A stretch of 64,000 nt of DNA, taken from Microbacterium sp. (GTDB taxonomy: Bacteria; Actinomycetota; Actinomycetes; Actinomycetales; Microbacteriaceae). The DNA lies in the NCBI RefSeq assembly GCF_017305435.1, contig NZ_JAFKIP010000009.1, positions 84,400-148,399 on the forward strand, given 5' to 3'. Positions 54,632-63,999 of this stretch are shown here, piece after piece. The notes under the pieces were generated by a model, which saw nothing but the letters and a program-made list of their open reading frames with translations, was not told the DNA's origin and did no database searches. A program made the position numbers and the translations under genes. Position 1 is the stretch's first letter, and every line of letters begins with the position of its first letter.

Positions 54632-55024
54632 GTGTTCGTCCTCGGGCTCGTAGAGTCGGCTCTTCTCTGGATCACTGGCGCGCTCGGATTCGGGGCGTAC
54701 CTCGGGGCAGTTGGCGTCGAAGCGCCCATCGTTTTGGGGGCGCTGTGTGTAGTGTTGCTGCTTACTAAGGCGGTCAGCTCGAAGATCTCGATGAGGCGAT
54801 CCCCGAAGGACGTGCGCCGGAGTTATTTCGCGACGGTCGGCAATATGTTCTCGGCCGACGTCACGAACCCGTCCCGCGGCCTCTTCGCGTTCGTCGGTGC
54901 GCGCAAGGTGATCGACGGAAGTCGCGGCCGCCGCGCGTGGTCTTGGACGGTGGTGTCGGTCCACTTCCTATGGGCTCTCGCGCTGATTGTGACCCTTGCC
55001 GTCATCCTGGCAAGCTGGCTCTGA
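54632..55024 (+). CDS. Unknown membrane protein
   Basis: A 130-residue protein (GTG start at 54632) with three likely spans: residues 2-20, 28-45 and about 105-128. A cytoplasmic loop carries SKISMRRSPKDVRRSYFATVGNMF. No family recognised. Part of the mobile element; no ribosome site is clear. Confidence 0.5.
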   Translation: MFVLGLVESALLWITGALGFGAYLGAVGVEAPIVLGALCVVLLLTKAVSSKISMRRSPKDVRRSYFATVGNMFSADVTNPSRGLFAFVGARKVIDGSRGRRAWSWTVVSVHFLWALALIVTLAVILASWL

Positions 55025-55103
55025 TCTACGGATAAGTTCTCGGGCTAGACGCGCCGAATCGTGCATCCCGGCGGCAGCCCGTCGCCGCAGTTTCCGCTGG
55101 TAG

Positions 55104-55448
55104 ATGACCGTCAAACACTGGGCGCACCTGGAAGCGAGCGTGCGCGCCGCCCTCAACGAAACTACCGGTTTTGGACACGCCGACAGGATCTCGGTCGATG
55201 ACCGGCGCGAGTTCTTCAACCCTGACCGGATCTGGATCGACTTCGCCGCCGACTATCTCAATCTTGTGCTCGCTGGTGTCGGCCATTGGCGCGAAGAGTC
55301 ATCCACTCGACGCGCGCGGCGAATGCGGATCCCCAACTTCGATCGGTGGCTCCAGGAAGCCGGCCGCTACTTTCCGGGCCTAGGAACCTGGCCATCACCC
55401 GAGTCGCTCAAGGAACGCCGCGTTAGGCGGCGGTCATTGCTCCCCTGA
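55104..55448 (+). CDS. Unknown soluble protein
   Basis: A 114-residue protein (KHWAHLEASVRAALNETTGF to RRSLLP) with mixed charge, aromatic-rich core (IWIDFAADYLNLVLAGVGHW) and basic C-terminus. No known domain is recognised and no clear ribosome site is seen. Codon use and amino-acid make-up look protein-like, so it is kept with moderate confidence. Confidence 0.45.
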   Translation: MTVKHWAHLEASVRAALNETTGFGHADRISVDDRREFFNPDRIWIDFAADYLNLVLAGVGHWREESSTRRARRMRIPNFDRWLQEAGRYFPGLGTWPSPESLKERRVRRRSLLP

Positions 55449-55554
55449 CCACTCGGTGACGCGTGAGGTGGCCGGGCCGGATCCTCTTGCGGGCATTGCC
55501 CGGAGGCGGCCCGCAATCGTGCGTTCGGGCATCGCTCGCCTGCAGTGGTCAGCC

Positions 55555-56121
55555 TCAGGGGAGTCTCCGCGCGTCACGGATCGCGGAAACGTAGTCGGCG
55601 CCAATTTCCGTCAAAAGGTAGGCCGCCCGCAGGATGATCATGTCCGGCATGTCTTCGGGGCCGTCGTTCGGGAGTGCAACGGCGACGAGCCCGTCAGTAA
55701 CAGAACCGTGCTCCTCGCTGCCACGTTCCAACACCCCAGCGTCGAGTAGCTGCATCAGCAGGATGTCAAAGTCGCCAGGCAGAAACACGAGGCGCTCTTC
55801 GGGATTCCGCACGAAGTGTTCCAGCACGCGCCGTTCGATATCGCCGAATCGCCCAGCGAGCTCCATCTGATTGGCCTTGATGACTTTAAGGGAGGCAGCA
55901 TTGATGTCGCGCGCGGCCGACCCGGCTCGCTTCATGGCATGGTGCGTGGGGCAGAGAACGATCAGATTCTTATAGTCGTGCCGCCTAGTTACCGCCCATT
56001 CCACAATGTGATCGATCTCCAAAGCAGCGTTAGTGCCGCACCCTGGAATAGAGCATCGCCATCCCGCATCAATCAAGACTTGCCGTTCGAGGGCTGCAGG
56101 AATTGCGGTGCGGTTGCTCAC
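55555..56121 (-). CDS. HNH endonuclease signature protein
   Basis: A 188-residue protein. The N-terminal half is an HNH domain: C-x4-C in WRCSIPGCG, EIDHIVEWAVTRRHDYKNLIVLCPTHH with the H-N-H triad. The C-terminal half (ALPNDGPEDMPDMIILRAAYLLTEIGADYVSAIRDARRLP) is a helical domain of unknown use. It lies two genes before the MmeI-like enzyme and could belong to element defence; this is contextual only. Confidence 0.8.
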   Translation of the reverse strand: MSNRTAIPAALERQVLIDAGWRCSIPGCGTNAALEIDHIVEWAVTRRHDYKNLIVLCPTHHAMKRAGSAARDINAASLKVIKANQMELAGRFGDIERRVLEHFVRNPEERLVFLPGDFDILLMQLLDAGVLERGSEEHGSVTDGLVAVALPNDGPEDMPDMIILRAAYLLTEIGADYVSAIRDARRLP

Positions 56122-56216
56122 AGCGAGACGATACTCCGGGAGTGCGATGTTCCCGGACGATCGGATCCCCTACGGGCGCTGCGCGAATGAGGGAACATCT
56201 CGGGCAGACTGAGGTG

Positions 56217-56981
56217 ATGAGTCCCTCTCGCCGGTCTCGTCGAGGTACGACCGTGGTGGTCGCCGCCGTCGGCACAGCACTCGTGCTGGGATATGCCGCC
56301 CTGGCGCTCGTCCAAATTCTCTATCTCAAACCCCTTGCTGCGGCGCCCAGCCGAACCCTTGCCGAGATCCACAGCGATCTTGCGGCGGCGGGTGAAAGCC
56401 TCGGTGCACCGATGGCGTTCGTGATCATGGGTGTCGGTCCGATCTTTGCGGTCGTGATCCTCGGACTCGCTGTCGCTCGACGGATCACGAACCCATGGGT
56501 CACAGCTCTGATCTACCTGGCGGTGCTCACCGTCGGGCCGGGCGCGTACTTCGTTGCGAGTTTCGGAGCCGGGATGTCACTCGCGGATACCTACGGCATC
56601 AGTGGTGGCGACGACTCGCCGTGGGCACGTCCTTTTTGCGTTGTCAGCCTCGCAGCGGCGGTATCGCTGGTGGCTGCGGCGATCGTTGGGACCAAGAAGA
56701 GCCGATTTGCGCCGCCATCAGATCGCGTGGCGAACGTGACCTTGCCTGACGGCCTGCGGACTCGCGCAGTACGGGCCGAGAGGCTGGAGTCCGATCCCTC
56801 CACGCGCCGCGCCCGAGCTGGGCACCTGTGCGTGCGATCCAGGCGCGAGGCGCTATGCCGCAAGGTGAAAGCCTCGGAATGTGTTCTGTGCGCAGCGCTC
56901 CGCTCGGCGCTCGCCCAGGACTACTTGCCGCGCTTGGCCGACGGCGCTATCGGCACAAGCCCCTGGACGGCGTCGGCGTAA
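56217..56981 (+). CDS. Unknown four-span membrane protein
   Basis: A 254-residue protein. Four hydrophobic segments (residues about 10-30, 58-80, 92-112, 135-156) are followed by KKSRF and a long basic tail of ~80 residues that overlaps by 61 bp the 3' end of the convergent restriction-modification gene. The tail has poor protein character, so an ancestral stop may have been lost. No family recognised. Confidence 0.5.
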   Translation: MSPSRRSRRGTTVVVAAVGTALVLGYAALALVQILYLKPLAAAPSRTLAEIHSDLAAAGESLGAPMAFVIMGVGPIFAVVILGLAVARRITNPWVTALIYLAVLTVGPGAYFVASFGAGMSLADTYGISGGDDSPWARPFCVVSLAAAVSLVAAAIVGTKKSRFAPPSDRVANVTLPDGLRTRAVRAERLESDPSTRRARAGHLCVRSRREALCRKVKASECVLCAALRSALAQDYLPRLADGAIGTSPWTASA

Positions 56982-59713
56982 CGAGTGAAGAGTTCCGTGA
57001 GAATCCTCTCCTCGGTGGCATTGGAGCGCAGACCCAGCGGCGACATCGTTGCTCGGTCCAGTTGCGTGTGAGCCTTCCTCAGCGCAGATGGCATGGAGTT
57101 CACTCCGTACAGGTCGGCGAGAGAAGAGTCGGGGAACGTCGCCCGGGCATCGAGCACCGCCTGCGCGGCTGTCGCGATCGCCTTCTCGTGCGCTGGCGTC
57201 ATCTTCGGGAACGGGAACGTGTTGTAGGTGAGAGTCGCCGAAATGCGCGTGTCGTTCTTGATGCGCCCAGACACCGCTCGGTTCCAGACATTGAAGACCC
57301 GGGAGGAAAGCCACCCGAAGGTGGCCAGACTGCCGTCATCCACCACGAGCACGGCATCGTTGGTGATCACCTCAGGCGGCAACATGGCCATCGGCACGTA
57401 GTCGCGGTCTGAGGAAGTGTGGCGCGGAATGGCGATGTATTCGTTCTTGGGCTGACGAATCTCACCGAACTCCGCCGGCGTGTTCGCGAGTTTCTGCGTG
57501 GCTCCGCGCGAGCTCGCAGCGCGCAGTTGCCGCACTTTGCCGACGCGGCCCTTGAGCACCGGGGAGGCGCTGATGTCGGAAGGCTCGGCGGCAGGGAGCC
57601 ACAGGCAGTAGCGCTCCTTGCCCTGGACGAGCTCGGTCGCACCGATGATGCGCCGGAGGTACTTCGCCGCGATGGGGTCGCTCTTTCGAATCTCCGCCGC
57701 CTCGGTTGCGTCGATGTTGCTCAGCCATCCGCCGTCGTTCGGCATGGAGCCGAAGTCCATCCGCGCTGAACCCGACACGAGAGGTGCCTTCCGGGCGTGC
57801 ACGTACACCTCGGGTGCGTCGAGGAGATATCCGTTGATATGGCTGGCGGTGGTCAGCTCCGGCTGCCCCTTGACGTGCGAGTAAACCCACAGTTGCGGGC
57901 GCCGCGCGTTGGTCCGCATCGAGAAGCCGATGATGACCGCATGCACGGCTGCCTGACCGGGCGCGCCGTTGTCCCACGAGAACGTGCGGTGAGCGAAGTC
58001 GATGCTCATGCCCAGCGGTCCGAGCTGTTCCCAGATGAACGCTGGCTGCTCACCCTGGGTGATGCTGTTCGTCGCGACGAACGCTGCACGGCCTCCGCCC
58101 GTCATGCGGATGTGCCTCGCGGCGATGAGGAACCAGTTGGCGACGTAGTCGAGGTCGGCAGCTCCTCCGCTCTTGCCCCAGATTGCGATGGTCTGCTGGC
58201 TCTGCTTCGAACTGCGGAGGCGCGCTCCCAGCCACGGCGGGTTTCCGTAAAGATAGGTGTTTTCGCCCATCGGCACGACGCTTGCCCAATCGAGCTCGAG
58301 CGCGTCGGCGTGGCGTATGTCGGCGGCGTCGGTGAGTGGGAAGCGGTTGGTCGACCCGCCCAGGATGGACGTCATCTGCAGGTTCGCCTGGTGGTCCGCC
58401 AAGAACATTGCCACTTGCGCAATCTGAGAGGACCACTCCTCGTACTCGATGCCGTGGAACTGAGAAAGCTTCACCGCGACGGCGTCCGCACCGAGGCCGT
58501 CGAGCCCCGGCTGCATGGGGACGTACCCGAGCTCCTGCAGACGAATGGCGACACGGAGCTCGAGCTCGCGCAGGCGGGTGTACGTAACGACGAGGAAGTT
58601 CCCGCTGCCGCACGCAGGGTCCAGATAGTGCCCCTTGCCGAGATCACGGCGCAGCTCGCGGAGAGCGGAGACGTTGTTCCATCCGGATTCGAGCCGTGCG
58701 TATAGACGGTCCAGCACGAGCGGCTTAATGACCTTCATGATGTTCGCTTCGGATGTGTAATGCTCGCCAAGGCTGCGGCGGTCTACCTTCGACTTCACCG
58801 TCTGGAAGAGCGACCCGAAGATGGCGGGGGAGATGGTTGACCACTCGTACTCGGTGGTCGCGATGAGTGCTTTGCGCATCTCGGCGTTGAACGTGATGGT
58901 CGGAAGCCGCTCCTTGAAGAGCGGCCCGTTGACGTGGGGGAGGTCGGCGATTCCTCCGGACAGCGCGCTGCGCCGCGGATCGTGCAGCGGAGTGTCAAGG
59001 ACCTCGAAAACCTCCTGGATGAGACCGCCGAGCCCCTGACCGCTCTCAGGAGTATCGGCGACGATACTCGCGAACAGCCCGTGTCCCACACGCTTCCACA
59101 TGTTGGAGTCGTCGCCGAAATTGAGGAAGAGAAGTCGGACAAGGAAGACGGAGACGTTGTGCCCTGAATACCCCGCCTTCTCGAACGCGTTGTAGAGGGT
59201 CGCCATCAACTCGACGGCATGAGCGTCCGCCGACAGCTCCTGCAACGTGGCATCGGCTATTCCGTTGCTCAGAACATTCTTGAACCGCTCGATGTTATGT
59301 GCCAGTTCTTCCAGTTTCACCTCGACGCGGGTGTTGCGAAGAACATCAATGACGCGAATACGCGCGAAGTCGGAGATGAACAGCATGGGTGCGCGCTTGT
59401 TCGCCGGCAGCGACACCAGGTAGTCCCGTGCCTGCTGCTCGGCGACGTCGAGGTCCTTACCCCGCGACTTGTGCTCGACCAGGACGACGCCCGGGAAGAG
59501 AACATCGATGAAGTTGATGTGGCCGGTGCGAGCGCTCTTGACGGGCACCTCAAACTCGATGCCGGTGACCATGAGGTCGGCGATGCCTGCAACGTCGGTG
59601 AAGAAGTCACGCCAGAACGACTGCGCCAGGCTCTTCTCGCTCGAGGCGGACTTGTACTTTTCGGCGAATGCCGTTGCCGCCGCCGGAGCGAACGGCTCGT
59701 AAGGAGCGGTCAC
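56921..59713 (-). CDS. MmeI-like type IIL restriction-modification enzyme
   Basis: A 930-residue single-chain enzyme. The N-terminal PD-(D/E)xK nuclease has D70-X9-E80-X-K82 (FIDVLFPGVVLVEHK), the same spacing and numbering as MmeI. Then a helical connector, a gamma-class N6-adenine methyltransferase with DPACGSGNFLV (SAM site, about residue 375) and GNPPW (catalytic), and a C-terminal target-recognition and helical region. MmeI-family enzymes bind one asymmetric site, methylate one strand and cut about 20 bp away. It is encoded alone, divergent from a small gene at 59727, and probably protects the element or host from foreign DNA. Confidence 0.9.
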   Translation of the reverse strand: MTAPYEPFAPAAATAFAEKYKSASSEKSLAQSFWRDFFTDVAGIADLMVTGIEFEVPVKSARTGHINFIDVLFPGVVLVEHKSRGKDLDVAEQQARDYLVSLPANKRAPMLFISDFARIRVIDVLRNTRVEVKLEELAHNIERFKNVLSNGIADATLQELSADAHAVELMATLYNAFEKAGYSGHNVSVFLVRLLFLNFGDDSNMWKRVGHGLFASIVADTPESGQGLGGLIQEVFEVLDTPLHDPRRSALSGGIADLPHVNGPLFKERLPTITFNAEMRKALIATTEYEWSTISPAIFGSLFQTVKSKVDRRSLGEHYTSEANIMKVIKPLVLDRLYARLESGWNNVSALRELRRDLGKGHYLDPACGSGNFLVVTYTRLRELELRVAIRLQELGYVPMQPGLDGLGADAVAVKLSQFHGIEYEEWSSQIAQVAMFLADHQANLQMTSILGGSTNRFPLTDAADIRHADALELDWASVVPMGENTYLYGNPPWLGARLRSSKQSQQTIAIWGKSGGAADLDYVANWFLIAARHIRMTGGGRAAFVATNSITQGEQPAFIWEQLGPLGMSIDFAHRTFSWDNGAPGQAAVHAVIIGFSMRTNARRPQLWVYSHVKGQPELTTASHINGYLLDAPEVYVHARKAPLVSGSARMDFGSMPNDGGWLSNIDATEAAEIRKSDPIAAKYLRRIIGATELVQGKERYCLWLPAAEPSDISASPVLKGRVGKVRQLRAASSRGATQKLANTPAEFGEIRQPKNEYIAIPRHTSSDRDYVPMAMLPPEVITNDAVLVVDDGSLATFGWLSSRVFNVWNRAVSGRIKNDTRISATLTYNTFPFPKMTPAHEKAIATAAQAVLDARATFPDSSLADLYGVNSMPSALRKAHTQLDRATMSPLGLRSNATEERILTELFTRYADAVQGLVPIAPSAKRGK

Positions 59714-59726
59714 CCTCAGAGGCTAT

Positions 59727-60095
59727 ATGCGCGCCGGCCTGCGACTGGGAGACGCGGGCCGCGTTTGGGAGTTCCCCGCGCGGGTCAGGTTCCATGACCG
59801 CGCCGCGAGGGATGAGCGGCGCCACATCGCTCGACATCATACTTTCAGCGGCTCTCGGCGAGTGCGAGGAAGCGTCACCTGGCTGTGGGCGCGGCTGCCG
59901 GGCTCAGCCACGATCTTTGATATCCGCGGGTTAGTCAAGGTGTCGGGCACAGTGAACGATCACCCAGGCGACGGGGCTTTCATGGCACTCGGAGACGGCA
60001 CGCACAAGCTCCCCATCGCCGCCGCGATTCTCCACGCAGTAGGAAGGAGTGAGGGCGTCGACGTCACGATCCACCCCACGCACCGTCGCACCTAG
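59727..60095 (+). CDS. Unknown small protein
   Basis: A 122-residue frame divergent from the MmeI-like gene (13 bp between starts). The second half (IFDIRGLVKVSGTVNDHPGDGAFMALGDGTHKLPIAAAIL) looks like a small beta-rich fold. The first half is Arg-rich and the true start may be further in. Possibly a regulator or partner of the restriction enzyme, on position alone. Confidence 0.4.
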   Translation: MRAGLRLGDAGRVWEFPARVRFHDRAARDERRHIARHHTFSGSRRVRGSVTWLWARLPGSATIFDIRGLVKVSGTVNDHPGDGAFMALGDGTHKLPIAAAILHAVGRSEGVDVTIHPTHRRT

Positions 60096-60491
60096 CGCTG
60101 GCCGCATACCGGTCGGTCAGCGCGCTATGCCGTCGCTTTCCTCATCCCTGTCGATGCCGCCGCCGCATGGTAACTGTGGGCATCGAGCTGCACGTCTGGC
60201 CCGCTCGGGCATGCGCACGACCAGCGAGCCTCTGCTGCAGCGCCACCGGCCCGTCTGAAGTGCCGGCGAATCATCCCACCTACCGATTGCTTAGCCCCAA
60301 CAGACCACCAGGCGAAGACGGCGACAGACGAAGACACCAACGAAGAAGGGCAGAGAAACGAGGCCGGGAACAAGGACAATGCACGCAGGCATCCGGGATG
60401 AGCGCCGACGCATAACTGCAACGCGCTGGAAGTAGCAACAAGCGCAAAAAATACCTGGATAACGCCATATTCTCAGCGTTAGTCTGCCGCC
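60096..60491. other. Gap before the relaxase gene; possible oriT
   Basis: 396 bp without a convincing gene. It contains an A/G-rich stretch with repeated CGAAGA-type words (about 60310-60365), an A6 run, and directly before the relaxase gene an inverted repeat AACGC (60461-60465) / GCGTT (60476-60480). Relaxase genes often lie next to their nick site, so this is the best place to look for oriT; nothing more can be claimed. Confidence 0.35.
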
Positions 60492-63227
60492 ATGCGCGGG
60501 GGGCTCGAACGGTGGAAGCGGGGCGTCGATTCGCGCGGCGTGCGACGGGCGATCGCGTACGCGCTGGAGGGAGTCTGCGACGCCCACCGGCCCTCGATCG
60601 CCGGCGTCGACGCACTGGAGACGTACGCCGAGGCATCCGACGCGACTGTCAGTCGCTTCATCGTCGCGAGCGGCAGGATCGGCAGCGACGAGCTCACGGC
60701 CGGTGGGCTGCGCGTCTGGATCACCGGGCACGATCCGATTACGGGGGAGGAACGCGGCCGCTCGCGGCTGAGCCCCGACGCCGACCTGCTCCTCGACGGA
60801 ACAATCAATCACCCCAAGACGTACAGCATCGCCGCGCTCCTGCATCCCCAGCTCGCGGTGGAGTTCGAAGAGCTGCAAGACCGCCTCCGCGATCGCATCC
60901 TGCTCACGTGGCAGTCCGAGCTCAACGCCCGTCGCGGACACAACGGGACCATCCGCGAAGACATCACCCGCATCGAAGTGGTCGAACTGCAGCACCGGCG
61001 CTCGCGGGCCCTGGACCCGCACATCCACCGGCACCTGTGGCTCAACATCAAGGTGCTCGGTGCAGACGGTCGGTGGACGAACCTCGACTCCCGCGTCGCG
61101 ATGAAGCTCCACACCGTTATCAACGCCGAAGGCGAACTCGCCGCGCGCACTGACCCCGCGTGGGTCGCGGCCCTCGCCCGCCACGGATACACGTTGAACG
61201 AGGCGGGGGAGATCGCCGCACTTGCCAGCGCCGTGCGTCCGCTCTCGCGTCGGTCCGCTCAGATCGAGCGCAATCGCGCGCGACTCATCGCTGAGTGGTC
61301 GACGGCAAATGGAGGAGCCCCGCCGAGCGTCGAGGTGCTGCAGCAGATCGACCGACGCTCGTGGGCGACCGCCCGACCCAACAAGCCCGCGCACCTCGAC
61401 GAGGAGTCGTGGGAGGCGACCGTCCGCGACGAAATCGCGGCGATCGACGCAGCGCTGCTCGCCGGGCGCGCGGCTGTCGACGTGGCGCCTCTGCGCATCG
61501 ACGACCTCGACCTGGACCTGCTCGCGGCGACCGCCGTCGTCGATGCCGATGAAAGGTCGACCTCGTCCAGCGGACGCTTCAGCGCCTTCGACCTTCGCGC
61601 GGGCGCGACCCGCGCGCTCTCGCGCAGCGGGATCGTCGCCGAGCGGGGGGAGCTCGACGACACCATCGCGGATATCACGCGCCGAGCCCAGGTGGCAACG
61701 CTGCGGCTCGTCGGCGGTGACGTGCCGCTCCACGTCAAGGCGTTCATGGCGAACTCGACCGTGATCGCGAAGATGCGGATCGGCGCGAGGCTCGACGCAC
61801 TGGCCAAGCCGGGCCGGTCGCTGCTGCCGGCCGAGTTCCGTCGTACCGTTCCCGGCGAGGTCGGTCTAGACGAGTCGCAGCGTGCCGCGGCATCCGCCAT
61901 CGCCGGTTCGCACGGACTCGTTGCCGTCATCGGACCCGCCGGCTCCGGTAAGACGACGATGCTGCGCGTTGCGTTCGACGCGCTCCGTGCGCAACGTCGC
62001 CGGATGCTCGTCGTGGCGCCGACGCGAAAGGCCGCATCGGTCGCGGCGCGGGAGGTCGGCGCCGCGGCATCGAGTCTGCACGCGCTCCTCGCGGACTACG
62101 GCTATCGCTGGGCGCCCGACGACGCCCGTGCGACCCAGTGGACCCGGCTCAGCCTCGGCGACGTTGACTCGGTCACAGGTCTGATCTACGCGGGGCCGAG
62201 CCGCTATCCGATGCGAGCGGGCGACCGCATCGTCGTCGATGAGGCGGGCATGGTCGATCTTGAGACCGCGAACGCGCTGACGGAGCTCGCGCTTGAGCAG
62301 CGCGTCGGGGTGGCGATGGTCGGCGACACGCACCAGGCGCTGCCGGTGGGTCACGCGGGCGCGATGGGTTCGGCGATCCGCCATGCGACGGCGCGAGTCG
62401 AGCTCGACAGCGTGCATCGGTTCCACGATCCCGAGTACGCCGCGCTGACCTTGCGGCTGCGGGATGTGGGGGAAGCGGCGGATGCTGTGACGGTGGCTGG
62501 CGACCTCGCCGAGCGGGACCACCTCGAGCGCGTGGATCACCGCGAAGCCGCCCGCGACCGGATGATCGACGAGTACTTCGCATGGCACGCGCGCGGCCTG
62601 CGCGTCGCGTTGGTGTCCGCCACGAACGCCGAGGCGGACGCTCTCAACGACGCGATCCAGCAGCGACGCGTCGACGTCGGCGAGCTCGACGCGCGGATCG
62701 CCGCATGCGGGATGGGGGAGCAGCGAATCCTCGTCGGCGACACCGTGCAGACCCGTCGCAATGACGCTCGCACCGGCGTCGAGAACCGTGCGCTGTGGAT
62801 CGTGCGGGCGATTCGCGACGACGGGGTGCACCTCGCAGCGGCGAGTGACAGCGGCGAGCTGCGGCGAGTGCCGCATGCGTATGCGCTCGAACAGCTACAA
62901 CTCGCGTACGCGTCGACCGTTCATGGGGTTCAGGGGGAGACGGCGGATGCCTCGATCGTTGGGCCCGACGTGGATGCTGCGGGGCTGTATGTGGGTCTCA
63001 CCCGAGGGCGGATCCACAACGTCGCGATTGTGGTCGCGCGGACGGACGAGGACGCGCGCGAGTGTGCGGCGCGGTCGATGATGCGTGGTACGCCGGAGTT
63101 GACGATGCAGGATGCGGTGCGCGCGGCGGAGGTCGAGCGGCGGCGGGCGGCGCGGGACCGAGAGGCGGCGATGGCTAGCGGACCCGTGATTGCTGTGACG
63201 CCGGCGGGGCGCGGAATCGGGATCTAG
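60492..63227 (+). CDS. MobF-family relaxase with SF1 helicase
   Basis: A 911-residue conjugative relaxase (TrwC/TraI-like). N-terminal tyrosines (Y23, Y45) precede the histidine motif: H168 and H179/H181 in DPHIHRHLWLN, which bind the metal at the nick site. The helicase part has Walker A GPAGSGKTT (about residue 478), Walker B VDEAGMVD (about 582), VGDTHQALPVG and the C-terminal VHGVQGETADASIVG with LTRGR. It would nick oriT, unwind and lead a strand to a recipient. No coupling protein or secretion genes are in the window. Confidence 0.9.
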   Translation: MRGGLERWKRGVDSRGVRRAIAYALEGVCDAHRPSIAGVDALETYAEASDATVSRFIVASGRIGSDELTAGGLRVWITGHDPITGEERGRSRLSPDADLLLDGTINHPKTYSIAALLHPQLAVEFEELQDRLRDRILLTWQSELNARRGHNGTIREDITRIEVVELQHRRSRALDPHIHRHLWLNIKVLGADGRWTNLDSRVAMKLHTVINAEGELAARTDPAWVAALARHGYTLNEAGEIAALASAVRPLSRRSAQIERNRARLIAEWSTANGGAPPSVEVLQQIDRRSWATARPNKPAHLDEESWEATVRDEIAAIDAALLAGRAAVDVAPLRIDDLDLDLLAATAVVDADERSTSSSGRFSAFDLRAGATRALSRSGIVAERGELDDTIADITRRAQVATLRLVGGDVPLHVKAFMANSTVIAKMRIGARLDALAKPGRSLLPAEFRRTVPGEVGLDESQRAAASAIAGSHGLVAVIGPAGSGKTTMLRVAFDALRAQRRRMLVVAPTRKAASVAAREVGAAASSLHALLADYGYRWAPDDARATQWTRLSLGDVDSVTGLIYAGPSRYPMRAGDRIVVDEAGMVDLETANALTELALEQRVGVAMVGDTHQALPVGHAGAMGSAIRHATARVELDSVHRFHDPEYAALTLRLRDVGEAADAVTVAGDLAERDHLERVDHREAARDRMIDEYFAWHARGLRVALVSATNAEADALNDAIQQRRVDVGELDARIAACGMGEQRILVGDTVQTRRNDARTGVENRALWIVRAIRDDGVHLAAASDSGELRRVPHAYALEQLQLAYASTVHGVQGETADASIVGPDVDAAGLYVGLTRGRIHNVAIVVARTDEDARECAARSMMRGTPELTMQDAVRAAEVERRRAARDREAAMASGPVIAVTPAGRGIGI

Positions 63228-63464
63228 TGTCGACCGCGTAGGGGACGCTCAACGACAAAGTTCGCGGGCGGGCACTACGAGCGGTCCAACCGGGCTCGTC
63301 GCGACGGCACACGAGTCGGCGAGCCTGTCGCGGTACGCGACCGGCATCGGTGCGGTCTCGCGGAGGACCTACGCCGTCCTTCCGTTGGAACATTCAACGC
63401 CCGCGACTGTCGCGGGAGGCGTCGACTCAGCCGGCGAATCCGGTGGACTCGATTGTTCCGTCCG

Positions 63465-63800
63465 CTACGGTGGTGATTGCTTGCGGGGCTTCGGGTACTC
63501 AGACCACATGCGCGCGAATTCACTGTCGTAGCGGCGCTCGAAGCGGAGCACCTCGTTAGCGTCGTCGAACGCAGCCGAGCGAACGAGGTTCTGTCGCTGC
63601 CGCATCGCGGGCAGGCCCAACCACTCCACGCTCGATGGGCGCGCAAAGGAATGCGTGAGGCTTCTCGGCCCGACGAAGGAGATCGTTTGTCTTCCCCGCT
63701 GATCAGTGGACTCGGATGACGGCGTGCACAGGTTGAGGCCAAATCCGAGGTTCTCAATCGACCTGACTGCGCGCCCTACGGACTCGAGAGTCGCCTCCAT
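63465..63800 (-). CDS. Unknown protein
   Basis: A 111-residue frame starting MEATLESVGRAVRSIENLGFGLNLC; its end (NLVRSAAFDDANEVLRFERRYDSEFARMWSEY) looks like the last helix-strand pieces of a phospholipase-D-like nuclease fold, but no HKD motif is present. It may be a remnant or a short independent gene. Low confidence. Confidence 0.4.
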   Translation of the reverse strand: MEATLESVGRAVRSIENLGFGLNLCTPSSESTDQRGRQTISFVGPRSLTHSFARPSSVEWLGLPAMRQRQNLVRSAAFDDANEVLRFERRYDSEFARMWSEYPKPRKQSPP

Positions 63801-63848
63801 TGCGACGCCGCGTCGCGGGGTCCAGGAGACGAGCGACCGGCTGCGGAT

Positions 63849-63866
63849 CACGGGTCAAGTCCCGTG
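63849..63866 (-). terminator. Hairpin near the window end
   Basis: CACGGG/CCCGTG with a 6-base loop lies 38 bp after the stop of the partial minus-strand gene. It could be its terminator or part of an element end. Confidence 0.35.
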
Positions 63867-63903
63867 GTGTGGTGTCACTCCGGTTGCTTCCTGGGGGTGG
63901 TGG

Positions 63904-63999
63904 TCAGGCGGTGAGGTGGAGCTCGGGGCGGGCGGGTTCGGTGTGCTCGGTGAGGATGTGGACGAGTCTGCGCATGGAGATGTCGGAGAAGTAGCGGCG
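63904..63999 (-). CDS. C-terminal fragment of a gene cut by the window edge
   Basis: The last 31 codons of a minus-strand gene (RRYFSDISMRRLVHILTE...ELHLTA, then TGA). Codon use is strongly GC3, so it is likely real. The family cannot be named from this piece; a transposase or other element gene is possible. Confidence 0.5.
   Translation of the reverse strand, partial: RRYFSDISMRRLVHILTEHTEPARPELHLTA

Noticed and set aside
60125-60421. 98-codon minus-strand frame before the relaxase
   Set aside because: Ser/Ala/Cys-rich composition, no ribosome site, no protein-like pattern.
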